Origin: Betaproteobacteria bacterium
GTDB taxonomy: Bacteria > Pseudomonadota > Gammaproteobacteria > Burkholderiales > Casimicrobiaceae
Assembly (NCBI GenBank): GCA_016720425.1
Contig: JADKKQ010000014.1
Location: 24,773-88,772, forward strand
Reading direction: 5' to 3'
Length of the DNA: 64,000 bases
Shown piece after piece: positions 42,974 to 50,514 of this stretch; the first letter of the stretch is position 1; each line of letters begins with the position of its first letter. The notes under the pieces are model-generated. The model saw nothing but the letters and a program-made list of their open reading frames with translations. It ran no database searches and was not told the origin of the DNA. The position numbers and the translations under genes were made by a program.

Positions 42974-43083
42974 ACCTTCGTGCTGCGCACTCCGGTGCTC
43001 GCCCTTGGAACGGCTCGGAGGGTTGATTGAATTACCTGCGCGCTGCGCACTCCGGTGTTCGCCCTTGGGACGGCCCGGCCGGC
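42974..43083. repeat. Two copies of a dispersed intergenic repeat between ridA and tadA
   Basis: A 37-bp unit (42982-43018 and 43042-43078, offset 60 bp) is 34/37 identical between copies. The core is GCGCACTCCGGTG-T/C-TCGCCCTTGG. A third relative lies at 56407-56455. Copies sit directly after the stop codon of a - strand gene and before the next co-oriented gene. No coding role is seen. Confidence 0.7.
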
Positions 43084-43491
43084 TCACGCCGCCTCCGGAC
43101 GCACGGAGATCAGGGCGTCGGCTTCGATCTCGACCAGCATCGCCGGGTCGATGAGGCGCGCGACCTCGACCATCGCCGTCACCGGCCGGATGGCGGCGAA
43201 CACCTCGCCGTGGGCGCGGCCGATGGCCTCCCACTGGGCGATGTCGGTCACGTAGATCCGCGTCCGCACGACGTCCTCGAGACGCGCTCCGGCGCGCTCG
43301 AGCGCCGCGGCGATGTTGGCCAGCGCCTGCCGGGTCTGCAGGTAGGGATCCGCACCGCCGACGATCGCGCCGTCGGCGCCGGTGGCCGTGGTGCCGGCGA
43401 CGTACACGTGGCGATCGACGCGAACCGCCCGCGAATAGCCGACCCGACTTTCCCAGGGCGCGCCGCTGCCGACATTGATCCGTTCGCTCAT
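43084..43491 (-). CDS. RidA (YjgF/YER057c/UK114) family protein
   Basis: This 135-residue protein has the family pattern VYVAGTTATGADG, QTRQALANIAAALERAGARLEDVVRTRIYVTD and the late VEIEADALI. The Arg in VRTRIYVTD corresponds to the residue that binds the substrate carboxylate in RidA enzymes. It probably hydrolyses reactive enamine/imine intermediates formed by PLP dehydratases. It is one of several RidA subfamilies, so the exact substrate is open. It is upstream of tadA on the same strand, separated by the repeat pair. Confidence 0.9.
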   Translation of the reverse strand: MSERINVGSGAPWESRVGYSRAVRVDRHVYVAGTTATGADGAIVGGADPYLQTRQALANIAAALERAGARLEDVVRTRIYVTDIAQWEAIGRAHGEVFAAIRPVTAMVEVARLIDPAMLVEIEADALISVRPEAA

Positions 43492-43607
43492 CGCTCTCCG
43501 CCCGCGCCCTCCGCTCGGAGTATATCAACGCGATGCCGGAGCGGCGTCGCTCGCCATCTTCGCGGCGACCGAAGCCCGGTGCGGCGGGTCGGGCAGAGGC
43601 CGCAAAA

Positions 43608-43624
43608 CATAGACGACGTCTATG
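43608..43624. promoter_or_regulatory. Perfect 17-bp palindrome upstream of the ZIP gene
   Basis: CATAGACG-A-CGTCTATG has two 8-bp arms around one central base, about 20 bp upstream of the predicted -35 box. The symmetry fits a dimeric regulator. A metal-responsive repressor or activator is plausible given the transporter, but the regulator is not identified. Confidence 0.5.
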
Positions 43625-43644
43625 CATAACTTAACCACAATGCA

Positions 43645-43674
43645 TTGGCGCTATGCAGCGAGATTCCCTATGAT
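43645..43674 (+). promoter_or_regulatory. Candidate promoter of the ZIP transporter gene
   Basis: TTGGCG at 43645-43650 and TATGAT at 43669-43674 are separated by 18 bp, close to the sigma-70 pattern. The -35 overlaps the palindrome CAATGCATTG, so binding there could block transcription. Confidence 0.45.
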
Positions 43675-43800
43675 CTCGGGCTGAAAGTGGTCGACGGGCA
43701 GACTGCGCGCCGCGCCGCGACCCGGACGGAGCCTCGGCCGACGGCGACGAGGTGGCGCCGGCCCGAGTCAACTCCGTGACCGCATCGGACCGAGGAAGGC

Positions 43801-44745
43801 ATGCAACAAACGGCAATCGAGCGCACCGCGAGCCGACCCGGCTGGTGGGGGCTGCTGCGGGACCACGCCAGGCTCCACTTGCCGGCCGCGCTGGGACTGA
43901 CGCTCGCCCTGCTGGCCGTGCTGGCGTTGCTGGTCGAGAGCGTGGCGCAGCTCGCCGGCGGCGTCGCCGCCCCGGGCCTGCGCCTGGCACTGCTCGGCGG
44001 GGGGGTGGCGTTCGCGGCGACGGCGCTGGGCGCGCTGCCGGCGCTGGTGCTGCGCGGACTGCCGCAGCGCGTCGAGGACAGTCTGTTGGGCATGGCGGCG
44101 GGGATGATGCTCGCTGCCAGCGCCTTCTCTCTGCTGCTCCCGGGGCTCGAATCCGCGGCCGAGATCCTCGGCAGCAAGCCCCTCGGCGCCGGCGTGGTGG
44201 TGTTCGGCATGGCGCTGGGTGTGCTGCTGATGCTCGGACTGGACCAGTTCACGCCGCACGAGCACGACAAGACGGGGCCCTGCGGTCCGGGCCACGAGCG
44301 CTGCGGCCGCATCTGGCTGTTCGTGTTCGCCATCGCCCTTCACAACCTGCCCGAGGGCATGGCGATCGGCGTCGCGTTCTCGCAGGCGGACATGGCGGTC
44401 GGACTGCCGCTGACCACCGCCATCGCGCTGCAGGACCTTCCGGAAGGGCTGGCGGTTGCGCTGGCACTGCGCGGCGCCGGCTTCGCGCCGGGCGTTGCCG
44501 TGCTGGTGGCAGCCGCGAGCGGCCTGCTCGAACCGCTGGGTGCGCTGCTCGGCGTCGGGCTGTCGAGCGGCCTGATCCTCGCCTACCCGGCGGGACTGGG
44601 GCTGGCGGCCGGGGCGATGCTCTTCGTCGTATCGCACGAAGTGATTCCGGAGACGCACCGCAACGGCCACCAGACCGCTGCCACGGTGGGCCTGATGCTG
44701 GGCTTCGCCGTGATGATGGTGCTGGACACCACGCTGGGCAAGTGA
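43801..44745 (+). CDS. ZIP family divalent metal transporter
   Basis: This 314-residue membrane protein has about eight hydrophobic helices. The ZIP metal-binding helices are clear: ALHNLPEGMAIGVAF and ALQDLPEGLAVALAL, plus VVSHEVIPETHRNGH in a later helix. A His/Cys loop (FTPHEHDKTGPCGPGHERCG) between helices is a probable metal-sensing or metal-capturing segment. The cargo is probably zinc or iron taken into the cytoplasm; specificity cannot be read. The start at 43801 is a clear ATG, and the gene is followed after 17 bp by a small partner gene. Confidence 0.92.
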   Translation: MQQTAIERTASRPGWWGLLRDHARLHLPAALGLTLALLAVLALLVESVAQLAGGVAAPGLRLALLGGGVAFAATALGALPALVLRGLPQRVEDSLLGMAAGMMLAASAFSLLLPGLESAAEILGSKPLGAGVVVFGMALGVLLMLGLDQFTPHEHDKTGPCGPGHERCGRIWLFVFAIALHNLPEGMAIGVAFSQADMAVGLPLTTAIALQDLPEGLAVALALRGAGFAPGVAVLVAAASGLLEPLGALLGVGLSSGLILAYPAGLGLAAGAMLFVVSHEVIPETHRNGHQTAATVGLMLGFAVMMVLDTTLGK

Positions 44746-44762
44746 GAACAAGGAGAGAGCCA

Positions 44763-45068
44763 ATGAAAGCGCTGTTGATCGACCCCGAACACCGCAGCAT
44801 CGAGGCCATCGAGATCGCCGGCCGCGAGGACATCGCCCGGCTGATCGGTTTCGACACCGTCGAATCCGACGCGGTGGGAAACGCCGGCGACCGCCTCTTC
44901 TTCGACGAGGAGTGCTTTCTCCGCGGGGCGGGTGGCCGTTTCCAGCTGGACACGCTGATCCCGATTGCGGGCAAGGCGTTGATCGTGGGCACGTCCGGCG
45001 ACGGAACCGTGCTGCGTGACGCGGTGACGGACGTGAGCAGCCTGGGCAGCCGCCTCAAGTATCTCTGA
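44763..45068 (+). CDS. Small unidentified protein (DUF3846-like)
   Basis: This 101-residue protein begins MKALLIDPEHRSIEAIEIAG, with later FDTVESDAVGNAGDRLFFDEE and GKALIVGTSGDG. It is acidic, without signal or membrane segment. AGGAGAG lies eight bases before the ATG. The 17-bp distance from the ZIP gene implies one transcript. The opening and overall plan recall the DUF3846 group of small proteins, but I am unsure. A regulatory or metal-related role is only suggested by position. Confidence 0.7.
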   Translation: MKALLIDPEHRSIEAIEIAGREDIARLIGFDTVESDAVGNAGDRLFFDEECFLRGAGGRFQLDTLIPIAGKALIVGTSGDGTVLRDAVTDVSSLGSRLKYL

Positions 45069-45415
45069 CGCTGCGCGACGATGAAGGCGAGCGGGATCGC
45101 GACGCCGATGCGGGCTTCCGCGCGGCTCTTCCGCCGAGGAGTGCACGGCCTGCCGCCGGGCGGCGAGTCGTTCGCCGGAGCCGAAGGCGACAGCCCGGAC
45201 GGGCTGCGCCACCTGCCAAAATCGGCATAACAGCTAGTGCAGGCATCTGCTTTCGGGATCGCTGCCCGCCGCGCATACTTCGCACAATCGCTCCGACGAC
45301 ACCCGGTGCGCGGGCACGGCGGAGGTCATTTCGACCGCCGCTCGGCGTGCGATCGGCGTATTCCGGAGCCCCGGCCTTCATCGGGCCGGCGAGGCCAACG
45401 GCTGAAGGAGCGTAA
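45069..45415. other. Intergenic region before the first of two Bug genes
   Basis: About 347 bp. Open frames on both strands have the Arg/Pro-rich composition of noise. The segment 45215-45260 (AAAATCGGCATAACAGCTAG) is less GC-rich and could hold a promoter, but no convincing -35/-10 pair or terminator was found. Confidence 0.3.
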
Positions 45416-46423
45416 ATGCGTGCGTTCGCCACTGCGGCGCCCGGGAGTCCGGCGCGAGTCGTTCGTGCGATATCGATGCTGGTCGCCGCGGCGCTCTTCG
45501 CCTGCGCGCCCTGGGCGACGGCGCAGACCTGGCCAGCGAGGCCGGTCAAGCTGGTGGTCGGATTCGGGCCGGGCGGCGTCGCCGACATCACCGCGCGGGT
45601 GGTCGCGCAGAAACTCTCCCAGGACCTGGGCCAGCAGTTCGTCGTCGACAACCGGCCCAGCGCCGGCGGCATCGTGGCCGCCGAGGCCGTGGCCAAGGCC
45701 GAGCCGGACGGCTACACGCTGCTGCTGATGTCCAACGGCAACGCCGTCAGCGCCTCGCTGTTCAAATCGCTGCCCTACGACACCCTCGCCGACTTCGCAC
45801 CGGTGTCGACGCTCGGGTTCTTCGACGTCGCCGTCGTCACCACGCCCGACACCAAGATCGACTCGCTGGGCGGCCTGATCGCTCGCGCCAAGGCGAACCC
45901 CGGCAAGCTCAACATCGGCACCATCAACGTCGGCAGCACGCAGCACCTGTCCGCCGAGCTGTTCAAGTCGATGGCGGGCATCGACGCGGAGACGGTCCCC
46001 TACAAGGGCAGCCCCGCGGTCATCAGCGCACTGCGGGGCAAGGACGTGGAGATCGCGTTCGAGATGCTCGCGCCGATCATTCCGCAGGCGCAGAGCGGAG
46101 CGGTGAAGATTCTCGCGGTGACTTCCGACCGGCGCTCGCCGCTGCTGCCCGACGTGCCCACGGTGGCCGAGAGCGGTGTCCCAGGCTACCAGGCGTCGTC
46201 GTGGAACGCGGTGGCCGCGCCGGCGCGCACGCCGCGCGCGATCGTCGACCGCTTGAACCAGGCGATCGCCGCGGCACTCGCCGCGCCGGAGGTGAAGCGC
46301 CGGCTCGAAGCCGCCGGCGTCACCGCCCGCGGCAGCACGCCGGAGGAATTGCGCCAGCTCGTCGCCGCCGACATCGCCAAGTGGCGCCGGGTGATCGAAC
46401 TCGCGAAGATAGAGAAGCAATAG
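45416..46423 (+). CDS. Bug-family (TTT) periplasmic solute receptor
   Basis: This 335-residue protein has a signal peptide of about 36 residues (ISMLVAAALFACAPWATAQ) and a Bug domain: WPARPVKLVVGFGPGGVADITAR, VVDNRPSAGGIVAAE, and late PLLPDVPTVAESGVPGY. It is a periplasmic receptor for small carboxylates or related anions. GAAGGAG lies seven bases before the ATG. Another Bug gene follows 86 bp later; they are clearly different proteins, so this is an old duplication or a dual-ligand pair. No TctAB membrane genes are nearby. Confidence 0.92.
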   Translation: MRAFATAAPGSPARVVRAISMLVAAALFACAPWATAQTWPARPVKLVVGFGPGGVADITARVVAQKLSQDLGQQFVVDNRPSAGGIVAAEAVAKAEPDGYTLLLMSNGNAVSASLFKSLPYDTLADFAPVSTLGFFDVAVVTTPDTKIDSLGGLIARAKANPGKLNIGTINVGSTQHLSAELFKSMAGIDAETVPYKGSPAVISALRGKDVEIAFEMLAPIIPQAQSGAVKILAVTSDRRSPLLPDVPTVAESGVPGYQASSWNAVAAPARTPRAIVDRLNQAIAAALAAPEVKRRLEAAGVTARGSTPEELRQLVAADIAKWRRVIELAKIEKQ

Positions 46424-46509
46424 CCGCAACCGGCGGCGACGTCCGGTGCCGGAGGACTGCGCTCGATCGCCCGGCAGCGTACCGCAACCCCTCCTCGGAA
46501 AGGATTTCG

Positions 46510-47475
46510 ATGAACAGAAGACAGCTGTTGGCGACGTTCGTGGCATGCCTCGTCGCCGCGCCGGTCGCGTGGGCGCAAAGCTACCCGACCAAGCCGATCC
46601 GCGTCATCGTCGGCTACACCGCGGGCGGCGCCGTCGACGTCGTCGCCCGTGCGGTCTCGCAGCAGCTGCAGGCGAGCCTCGGCCAGCCGATCGTCGTCGA
46701 AAACCGGCCCGGTGCCGGCACCAACATCGCGCTGCGCGCGCTGATCGACAGTCCGCCCGACGGCTACACGCTGATGCTCACGGCCAACGCGATCGCCGCC
46801 AACGTGACGCTCTACCAGCCGCCCCCGTACGACCTCGCGCGCGACATCACGCCCATCGCGCAGGTCGGCCGCGTGCCCGTCGTGCTGGCCGTCAGCACCA
46901 AGTCGGAATACGCGACGCTGGGCGCGCTGATCGCCGCGGCCAGGGCGAAGCCGAAGGCGGTCAACTACGGGTCGCCCGGCAACGGCTCGACGCCGCACCT
47001 GGCGGTCGAGCTGTTCGAGCGCGCGGCCGGCATCGCGCTGACGCACGTTCCGTACAAAGGGGGCTCGCAGGCGATCACCGACGTCATGGGCGGCCACGTG
47101 CAGGTGGTGGCGGTCAATGCGCTGGAGGTGCAGCCGCAGGTGCAGGCGGGCAAGCTGCGGGTGCTGGCGGTGATGACGCCGACGCGATCGGCCATCTTTC
47201 CCGACGTCCCGACGGTCGTCGAGGCCGGCTTCCCCGGATTCGAGGCCGCCGTCTGGTACGGCTTCATCGGCCCGGCCGGATTGCCGGCGCCGATCGTCAC
47301 CCGGCTGCACGTCGAGATCCAGCGCGCGCTGGCCTCCGACGAGGTGAAGCGCCGCCTCGCCGCGGCCGGCGGCGAGGTGCTGCCCGGCCCCACGGCGCAG
47401 TTCGCCGCCCTGCTCGACGCCGAGCGCCTGCGTTACGAGCGGTTGATTCGCGAGGCGAAGATCCAGCCCGATTGA
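46510..47475 (+). CDS. Bug-family (TTT) periplasmic solute receptor
   Basis: This 321-residue protein has a signal peptide (LLATFVACLVAAPVAWAQ) and a Bug domain with YPTKPIRVIVGYTAGGAVDVVAR, VVENRPGAGTNIALRA, HVPYKGGSQAITDVMGGHV and FPDVPTVVEAGFPG. The AGG-type ribosome site (GGAAAGGAT) precedes the ATG at 46510. It lies 86 bp after the previous Bug gene and is probably transcribed with it. The ligand is not predictable. Confidence 0.92.
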   Translation: MNRRQLLATFVACLVAAPVAWAQSYPTKPIRVIVGYTAGGAVDVVARAVSQQLQASLGQPIVVENRPGAGTNIALRALIDSPPDGYTLMLTANAIAANVTLYQPPPYDLARDITPIAQVGRVPVVLAVSTKSEYATLGALIAAARAKPKAVNYGSPGNGSTPHLAVELFERAAGIALTHVPYKGGSQAITDVMGGHVQVVAVNALEVQPQVQAGKLRVLAVMTPTRSAIFPDVPTVVEAGFPGFEAAVWYGFIGPAGLPAPIVTRLHVEIQRALASDEVKRRLAAAGGEVLPGPTAQFAALLDAERLRYERLIREAKIQPD

Positions 47476-47857
47476 GCGCCGCGCAAGCCCGGGGCGTGCC
47501 GCGCGCTCGCGCGGACTTCAGCCCGTGAGCGACGGCAGCGCAAGGCGGCGATGTCCGGCGACGGGCAGCGATTCGACCCCGATGGCACGGGCCGTCGCGC
47601 GCGAGGCCCGCCTTCGAATTTCTTGATTCGCATCAAGGCGTCCTCCGGTCGTCGGTGCCAGCGTCGGGTCGCTTCGCGGACGCGCAGCATCCCGTCGGCG
47701 GTCCCTGTTCGCAGCTGCCTGGGGTGTGGCGGTCACCGCGAGGTCGGGAACGTGCGACCGACCCATCGCGAGTTCTGGCATCGCGGTCCGCCGATCACCG
47801 GCCCGGGACCGGCTGCGGCCGGAGTCAACCGGCAAGTCGACTGCGGGAGGACACACG
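47476..47857. other. Intergenic region between the second Bug gene and the lipocalin-like gene
   Basis: About 382 bp with no convincing gene. The notable element is the perfect FNR-type palindrome at 47623-47636. The final 20 bases contain GGGAGG, the ribosome site of the next gene. Confidence 0.4.
47623..47636. promoter_or_regulatory. Perfect FNR/CRP-family box
   Basis: TTGATTCGCATCAA fits TTGAT-N4-ATCAA exactly, the consensus for FNR, ANR, DNR and FixK-type activators. It lies 222 bp before the lipocalin-like gene. A perfect 10-base match is not expected often by chance in DNA this GC-rich. The target gene is uncertain. Confidence 0.5.
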
Positions 47858-48355
47858 ATGCGCTACCTGATCGCGACGGCAATGTTCGCATTTCTCACCG
47901 CGCTGGCGCCAGCCTCGTCGGCGCAGGGCCTGGCGACGCAGATCGTCGGCGCCTGGAAGTGGACCGGCCACGTCTACAAGGAGGTGGCGACGGGCAAGAC
48001 CACCAACGTCTACGGCGAGAGGCCGTTGGGTCTCATGGTCTTGACCGCCGGCGGAAACCTGGTCTGGGCGGTCTTTGCCGACAGCCGCAAGGCGCCTGCG
48101 GGCGCCCCGGTGACGGATGCCGAGCGTGCCAGCCTGTTCAACACGATGGCCGCAGCGACGGGGACCTACAAGGTCGACGGCAACACGCTCGCGCTCACCT
48201 ACAGCGGTTCCTGGAACCAGTCGTGGACGGGAACGACCCAGAAGCGGCAGATCGAGATCGTCGGCAACCAGCTGACGTGGACGTCCGCGCCGTTCAAGAG
48301 CCCGCAGACCGGACAGGACATCGTCTTTGTCGTGACCTTCGAGCGGGTCGACTAG
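47858..48355 (+). CDS. Secreted lipocalin-like domain protein
   Basis: This 165-residue protein has a signal peptide (LIATAMFAFLTALAPASSAQ). The mature part begins with IVGAWKWTGHVYKE and has RPLGLMVLTAGGNLVWAVFAD and GTYKVDGNTLALTYSGSWNQSW, the pattern of the lipocalin-like domain family (PF13924 type). Such proteins form a small beta-barrel in the periplasm, and some are linked to secondary-metabolite loci. The ligand is unknown. GGGAGG is a good ribosome site eight bases before the ATG. Confidence 0.85.
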   Translation: MRYLIATAMFAFLTALAPASSAQGLATQIVGAWKWTGHVYKEVATGKTTNVYGERPLGLMVLTAGGNLVWAVFADSRKAPAGAPVTDAERASLFNTMAAATGTYKVDGNTLALTYSGSWNQSWTGTTQKRQIEIVGNQLTWTSAPFKSPQTGQDIVFVVTFERVD

Positions 48356-48442
48356 GGCGCGCTGCCCCGCCATGCGCGCCGCCATCGACGCGCGGTCGCA
48401 GGTTGCCTTTTTCGCCGGCGGCAATCGGCGGACAATGCCCCG

Positions 48443-49201
48443 GTGACTGGGTTTCTCGCCTTGCTGTGCAGAGTGCTGCCGTGGCTGGTTGCGGGCCTGC
48501 CGGTCGTCGCCCAGGCGGCAGATGCCTCCCCGGGGCCACCCCGCGGTAAGCAGGCACCGGCAGCAGGCAGCGACGTGCAGCGGGACCTGACGCTGTGCGA
48601 CCGGGGCCGCCGGCAATCGCCGATCGACATCGTCGCCACGCGCCGGCAGGCGCAGCCGCAGCTGCGGTTCCAGTACCGCAGCGCGCCGCTGCGCATCGTC
48701 AACGACGGCCACACGGTGCGCCTGCGGTTCGCCAACGGCAGCCGAGTGTCGGTCGGTCGGGAGACCTATGCGCTGCAGCAGTTTCACTTCCATCTGCCGG
48801 GAGGCGATCGCCTCCAAGGCGAGGAGTTTCCGATGGCGATGCACTTCCTGCATCGGAGCAGCACCGGCGGCCTGATGTCGCTGGTCGTGCTGTTCCGGCT
48901 GGGGGCCGAGAACCCGGCGTTGGCGTTGCTGCTGCCGGCGATGCCCGCCAGCGGCGCGGCGGAACGGACCTCGCCCGATGTTTCGGTCGACCCCGCGCAG
49001 TGGCTGCCGGCGGCACATGGCTACTACCGTTACAAAGGGTCGCTCACCGCGCCGCCGTGCACCGAGGGCGTGCAGTGGATCGTCCTGAAGCAACCGCTCG
49101 AAGTCTCCGGCGCGCAGCTGGCCCGGCTCGGCCGGCTGTTCCCGAGCCATGCCCGCCCGGCGCAGCCGCTGTACGGCCGGGTCGTCACCGAAGTCCCCTG
49201 A
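48443..49201 (+). CDS. Alpha-class carbonic anhydrase, shortened N-terminus
   Basis: This 252-residue protein has a signal peptide (FLALLCRVLPWLVAGLPVVAQA) and an alpha-CA domain: QSPIDIVATRR, the zinc ligands in LQQFHFHLPGG and EFPMAMHFLH, and GSLTAPPCTEGVQWIVL with the gatekeeper Thr. Cys in LCDRGRRQ and PPCTEG could form the usual disulfide. The aromatic N-terminal stretch before QSPIDI (HWxYxG...W) is missing, so the protein is about 30-40 residues shorter there than typical. All three zinc His remain, so activity is plausible. It would interconvert CO2 and bicarbonate in the periplasm. The start is GTG. Confidence 0.87.
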   Translation: MTGFLALLCRVLPWLVAGLPVVAQAADASPGPPRGKQAPAAGSDVQRDLTLCDRGRRQSPIDIVATRRQAQPQLRFQYRSAPLRIVNDGHTVRLRFANGSRVSVGRETYALQQFHFHLPGGDRLQGEEFPMAMHFLHRSSTGGLMSLVVLFRLGAENPALALLLPAMPASGAAERTSPDVSVDPAQWLPAAHGYYRYKGSLTAPPCTEGVQWIVLKQPLEVSGAQLARLGRLFPSHARPAQPLYGRVVTEVP

Positions 49202-49295
49202 TCAGGGGTCAGGCCATTTGTGCCAGGTCAAGGCAGCGGCCGCGAAAAAGGGACATCGTGCGACCTTGGTGACTCGTACGCGAAAGGACGGGGAC

Positions 49296-50480
49296 ATGCG
49301 TCAGGCCATTCTGTCGAGTGCGCTGGGCCGCACGGCGTTTGCCGGAGCAAGCGCGGTGGCGATCGCTCTTGCTTCGGCGTCTCCGGCGTTCGCCGGCGAG
49401 GCCGAAGTGAAGTCGCCGCGGGCTGCCAAGCCTCCCGGCGTGCCGGTCCAGGTGACCCCGGAGATGATCGGCGCGGGCATCGTTTCGAGCGGCGTCGCGT
49501 TGCCGCCGATCCCCCCCATCACCGGGGACCGCCGGAATCCGGTGCCCTCCTGGGGCAAGCCGCTGCCCTACCCGATCGTGATCGCCGACCGGCGCAACAA
49601 CCGGCTGATCGAGGTGACGCCGGACAAGCAGGTCGTCTGGGAGTTTCCGTCGCCCAGCCTCGCCGTCTACCGTGGCAACGAGGATGTCAACTTCTCCGCC
49701 GATGGCCGTCAGCTCGCGGTAAGCGAGGAGGACAACTACGACGTGCACATCGTCGACTACGAACAGCGCATGATCACCTGGACCTACGGCGTGCCCGACC
49801 GGCGCGGCAGCAAGAATGGTCTGCTGAACTACCCGGACGACGCCCATCTGCTGGCCGACGGCAAATTCCTGACGGCCGACATCCGCAACTGCCGCGTCCT
49901 CATCATCGACCCGAAGGACAGCAGCATCGCCACCCAATGGGGTCAGCCCGGGCAGTGCCGGCACAATCCGCCGCACCAGCTGGGGCACCCGAACGGCGCC
50001 ACGCCGATGGACAACGGCGACATCCTGGTCGCCGAGATCACCGACGCCTGGATCTCGCGCATCACCCGCGACGGCAAGGTGGTGTGGAGCAGGCGGGCGC
50101 CGAACGTGCGCTATCCCTCGGACGCCTTTCCCACCGTCGACGGCAAACAGGTGATCGTCGCCGATTTCAGCAAACCCGGCCGCGTCGTGATCTTCGACCC
50201 CGCCACCGGCAAGCCGACCTGGGAGTATTTCCAGCGCGACGGCGAAGGAATGCTCGATCACCCGTCGCTGGCGCGCGAGCTGCCGGACACCGGCGACATT
50301 CTCGTCGCCGACGACCTCCGCGACCGCGTCGTCGTGATCGACCGCAAGACCAAGGAGATCATCTGGCAGTACGGCGTGACCGGCGTCAAGGGCCACGCGC
50401 CGGGCTATCTGAACTACCCGGACGGCTTCGACCTCGACGTGTACCGGGACTGGAAGCGCGCGCCGCGGGCTTCTCGCTGA
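49296..50480 (+). CDS. Secreted beta-propeller (NHL/PQQ-like) protein
   Basis: This 394-residue protein has a signal peptide (FAGASAVAIALASASPAFAGEA). The mature part contains about six repeated blade motifs: IVIADRRNNRLIEVTPDKQVVWEFPSP, FLTADIRNCRVLIIDPK, ILVAEITDAWISRITRDGKVVW, VIVADFSKPGRVVIFDPATGKPTWEY and ILVADDLRDRVVVIDRKTKEIIWQYG. This resembles NHL or arylsulfotransferase-like propellers. No catalytic site can be named; binding of a ligand or partner in the periplasm is likely. It converges on the ferric reductase gene with a 34-bp gap. Confidence 0.85.
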   Translation: MRQAILSSALGRTAFAGASAVAIALASASPAFAGEAEVKSPRAAKPPGVPVQVTPEMIGAGIVSSGVALPPIPPITGDRRNPVPSWGKPLPYPIVIADRRNNRLIEVTPDKQVVWEFPSPSLAVYRGNEDVNFSADGRQLAVSEEDNYDVHIVDYEQRMITWTYGVPDRRGSKNGLLNYPDDAHLLADGKFLTADIRNCRVLIIDPKDSSIATQWGQPGQCRHNPPHQLGHPNGATPMDNGDILVAEITDAWISRITRDGKVVWSRRAPNVRYPSDAFPTVDGKQVIVADFSKPGRVVIFDPATGKPTWEYFQRDGEGMLDHPSLARELPDTGDILVADDLRDRVVVIDRKTKEIIWQYGVTGVKGHAPGYLNYPDGFDLDVYRDWKRAPRASR

Positions 50481-50514
50481 GGACGAGCAACGACCGCCGC
50501 AACGCCACGCTTGC

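Larger units (their letters stand above)
43492..43800. other. Divergent intergenic region between ridA and the ZIP transporter
   Basis: About 309 bp without a gene. It holds the 17-bp palindrome at 43608-43624, the palindrome CAATGCATTG at 43638-43647, and a promoter with TTGGCG (43645-43650), 18-bp spacing and TATGAT (43669-43674). A transcript from there would have a leader of about 120 nt. The AT-rich patch 43605-43675 contrasts with its surroundings. Confidence 0.5.
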
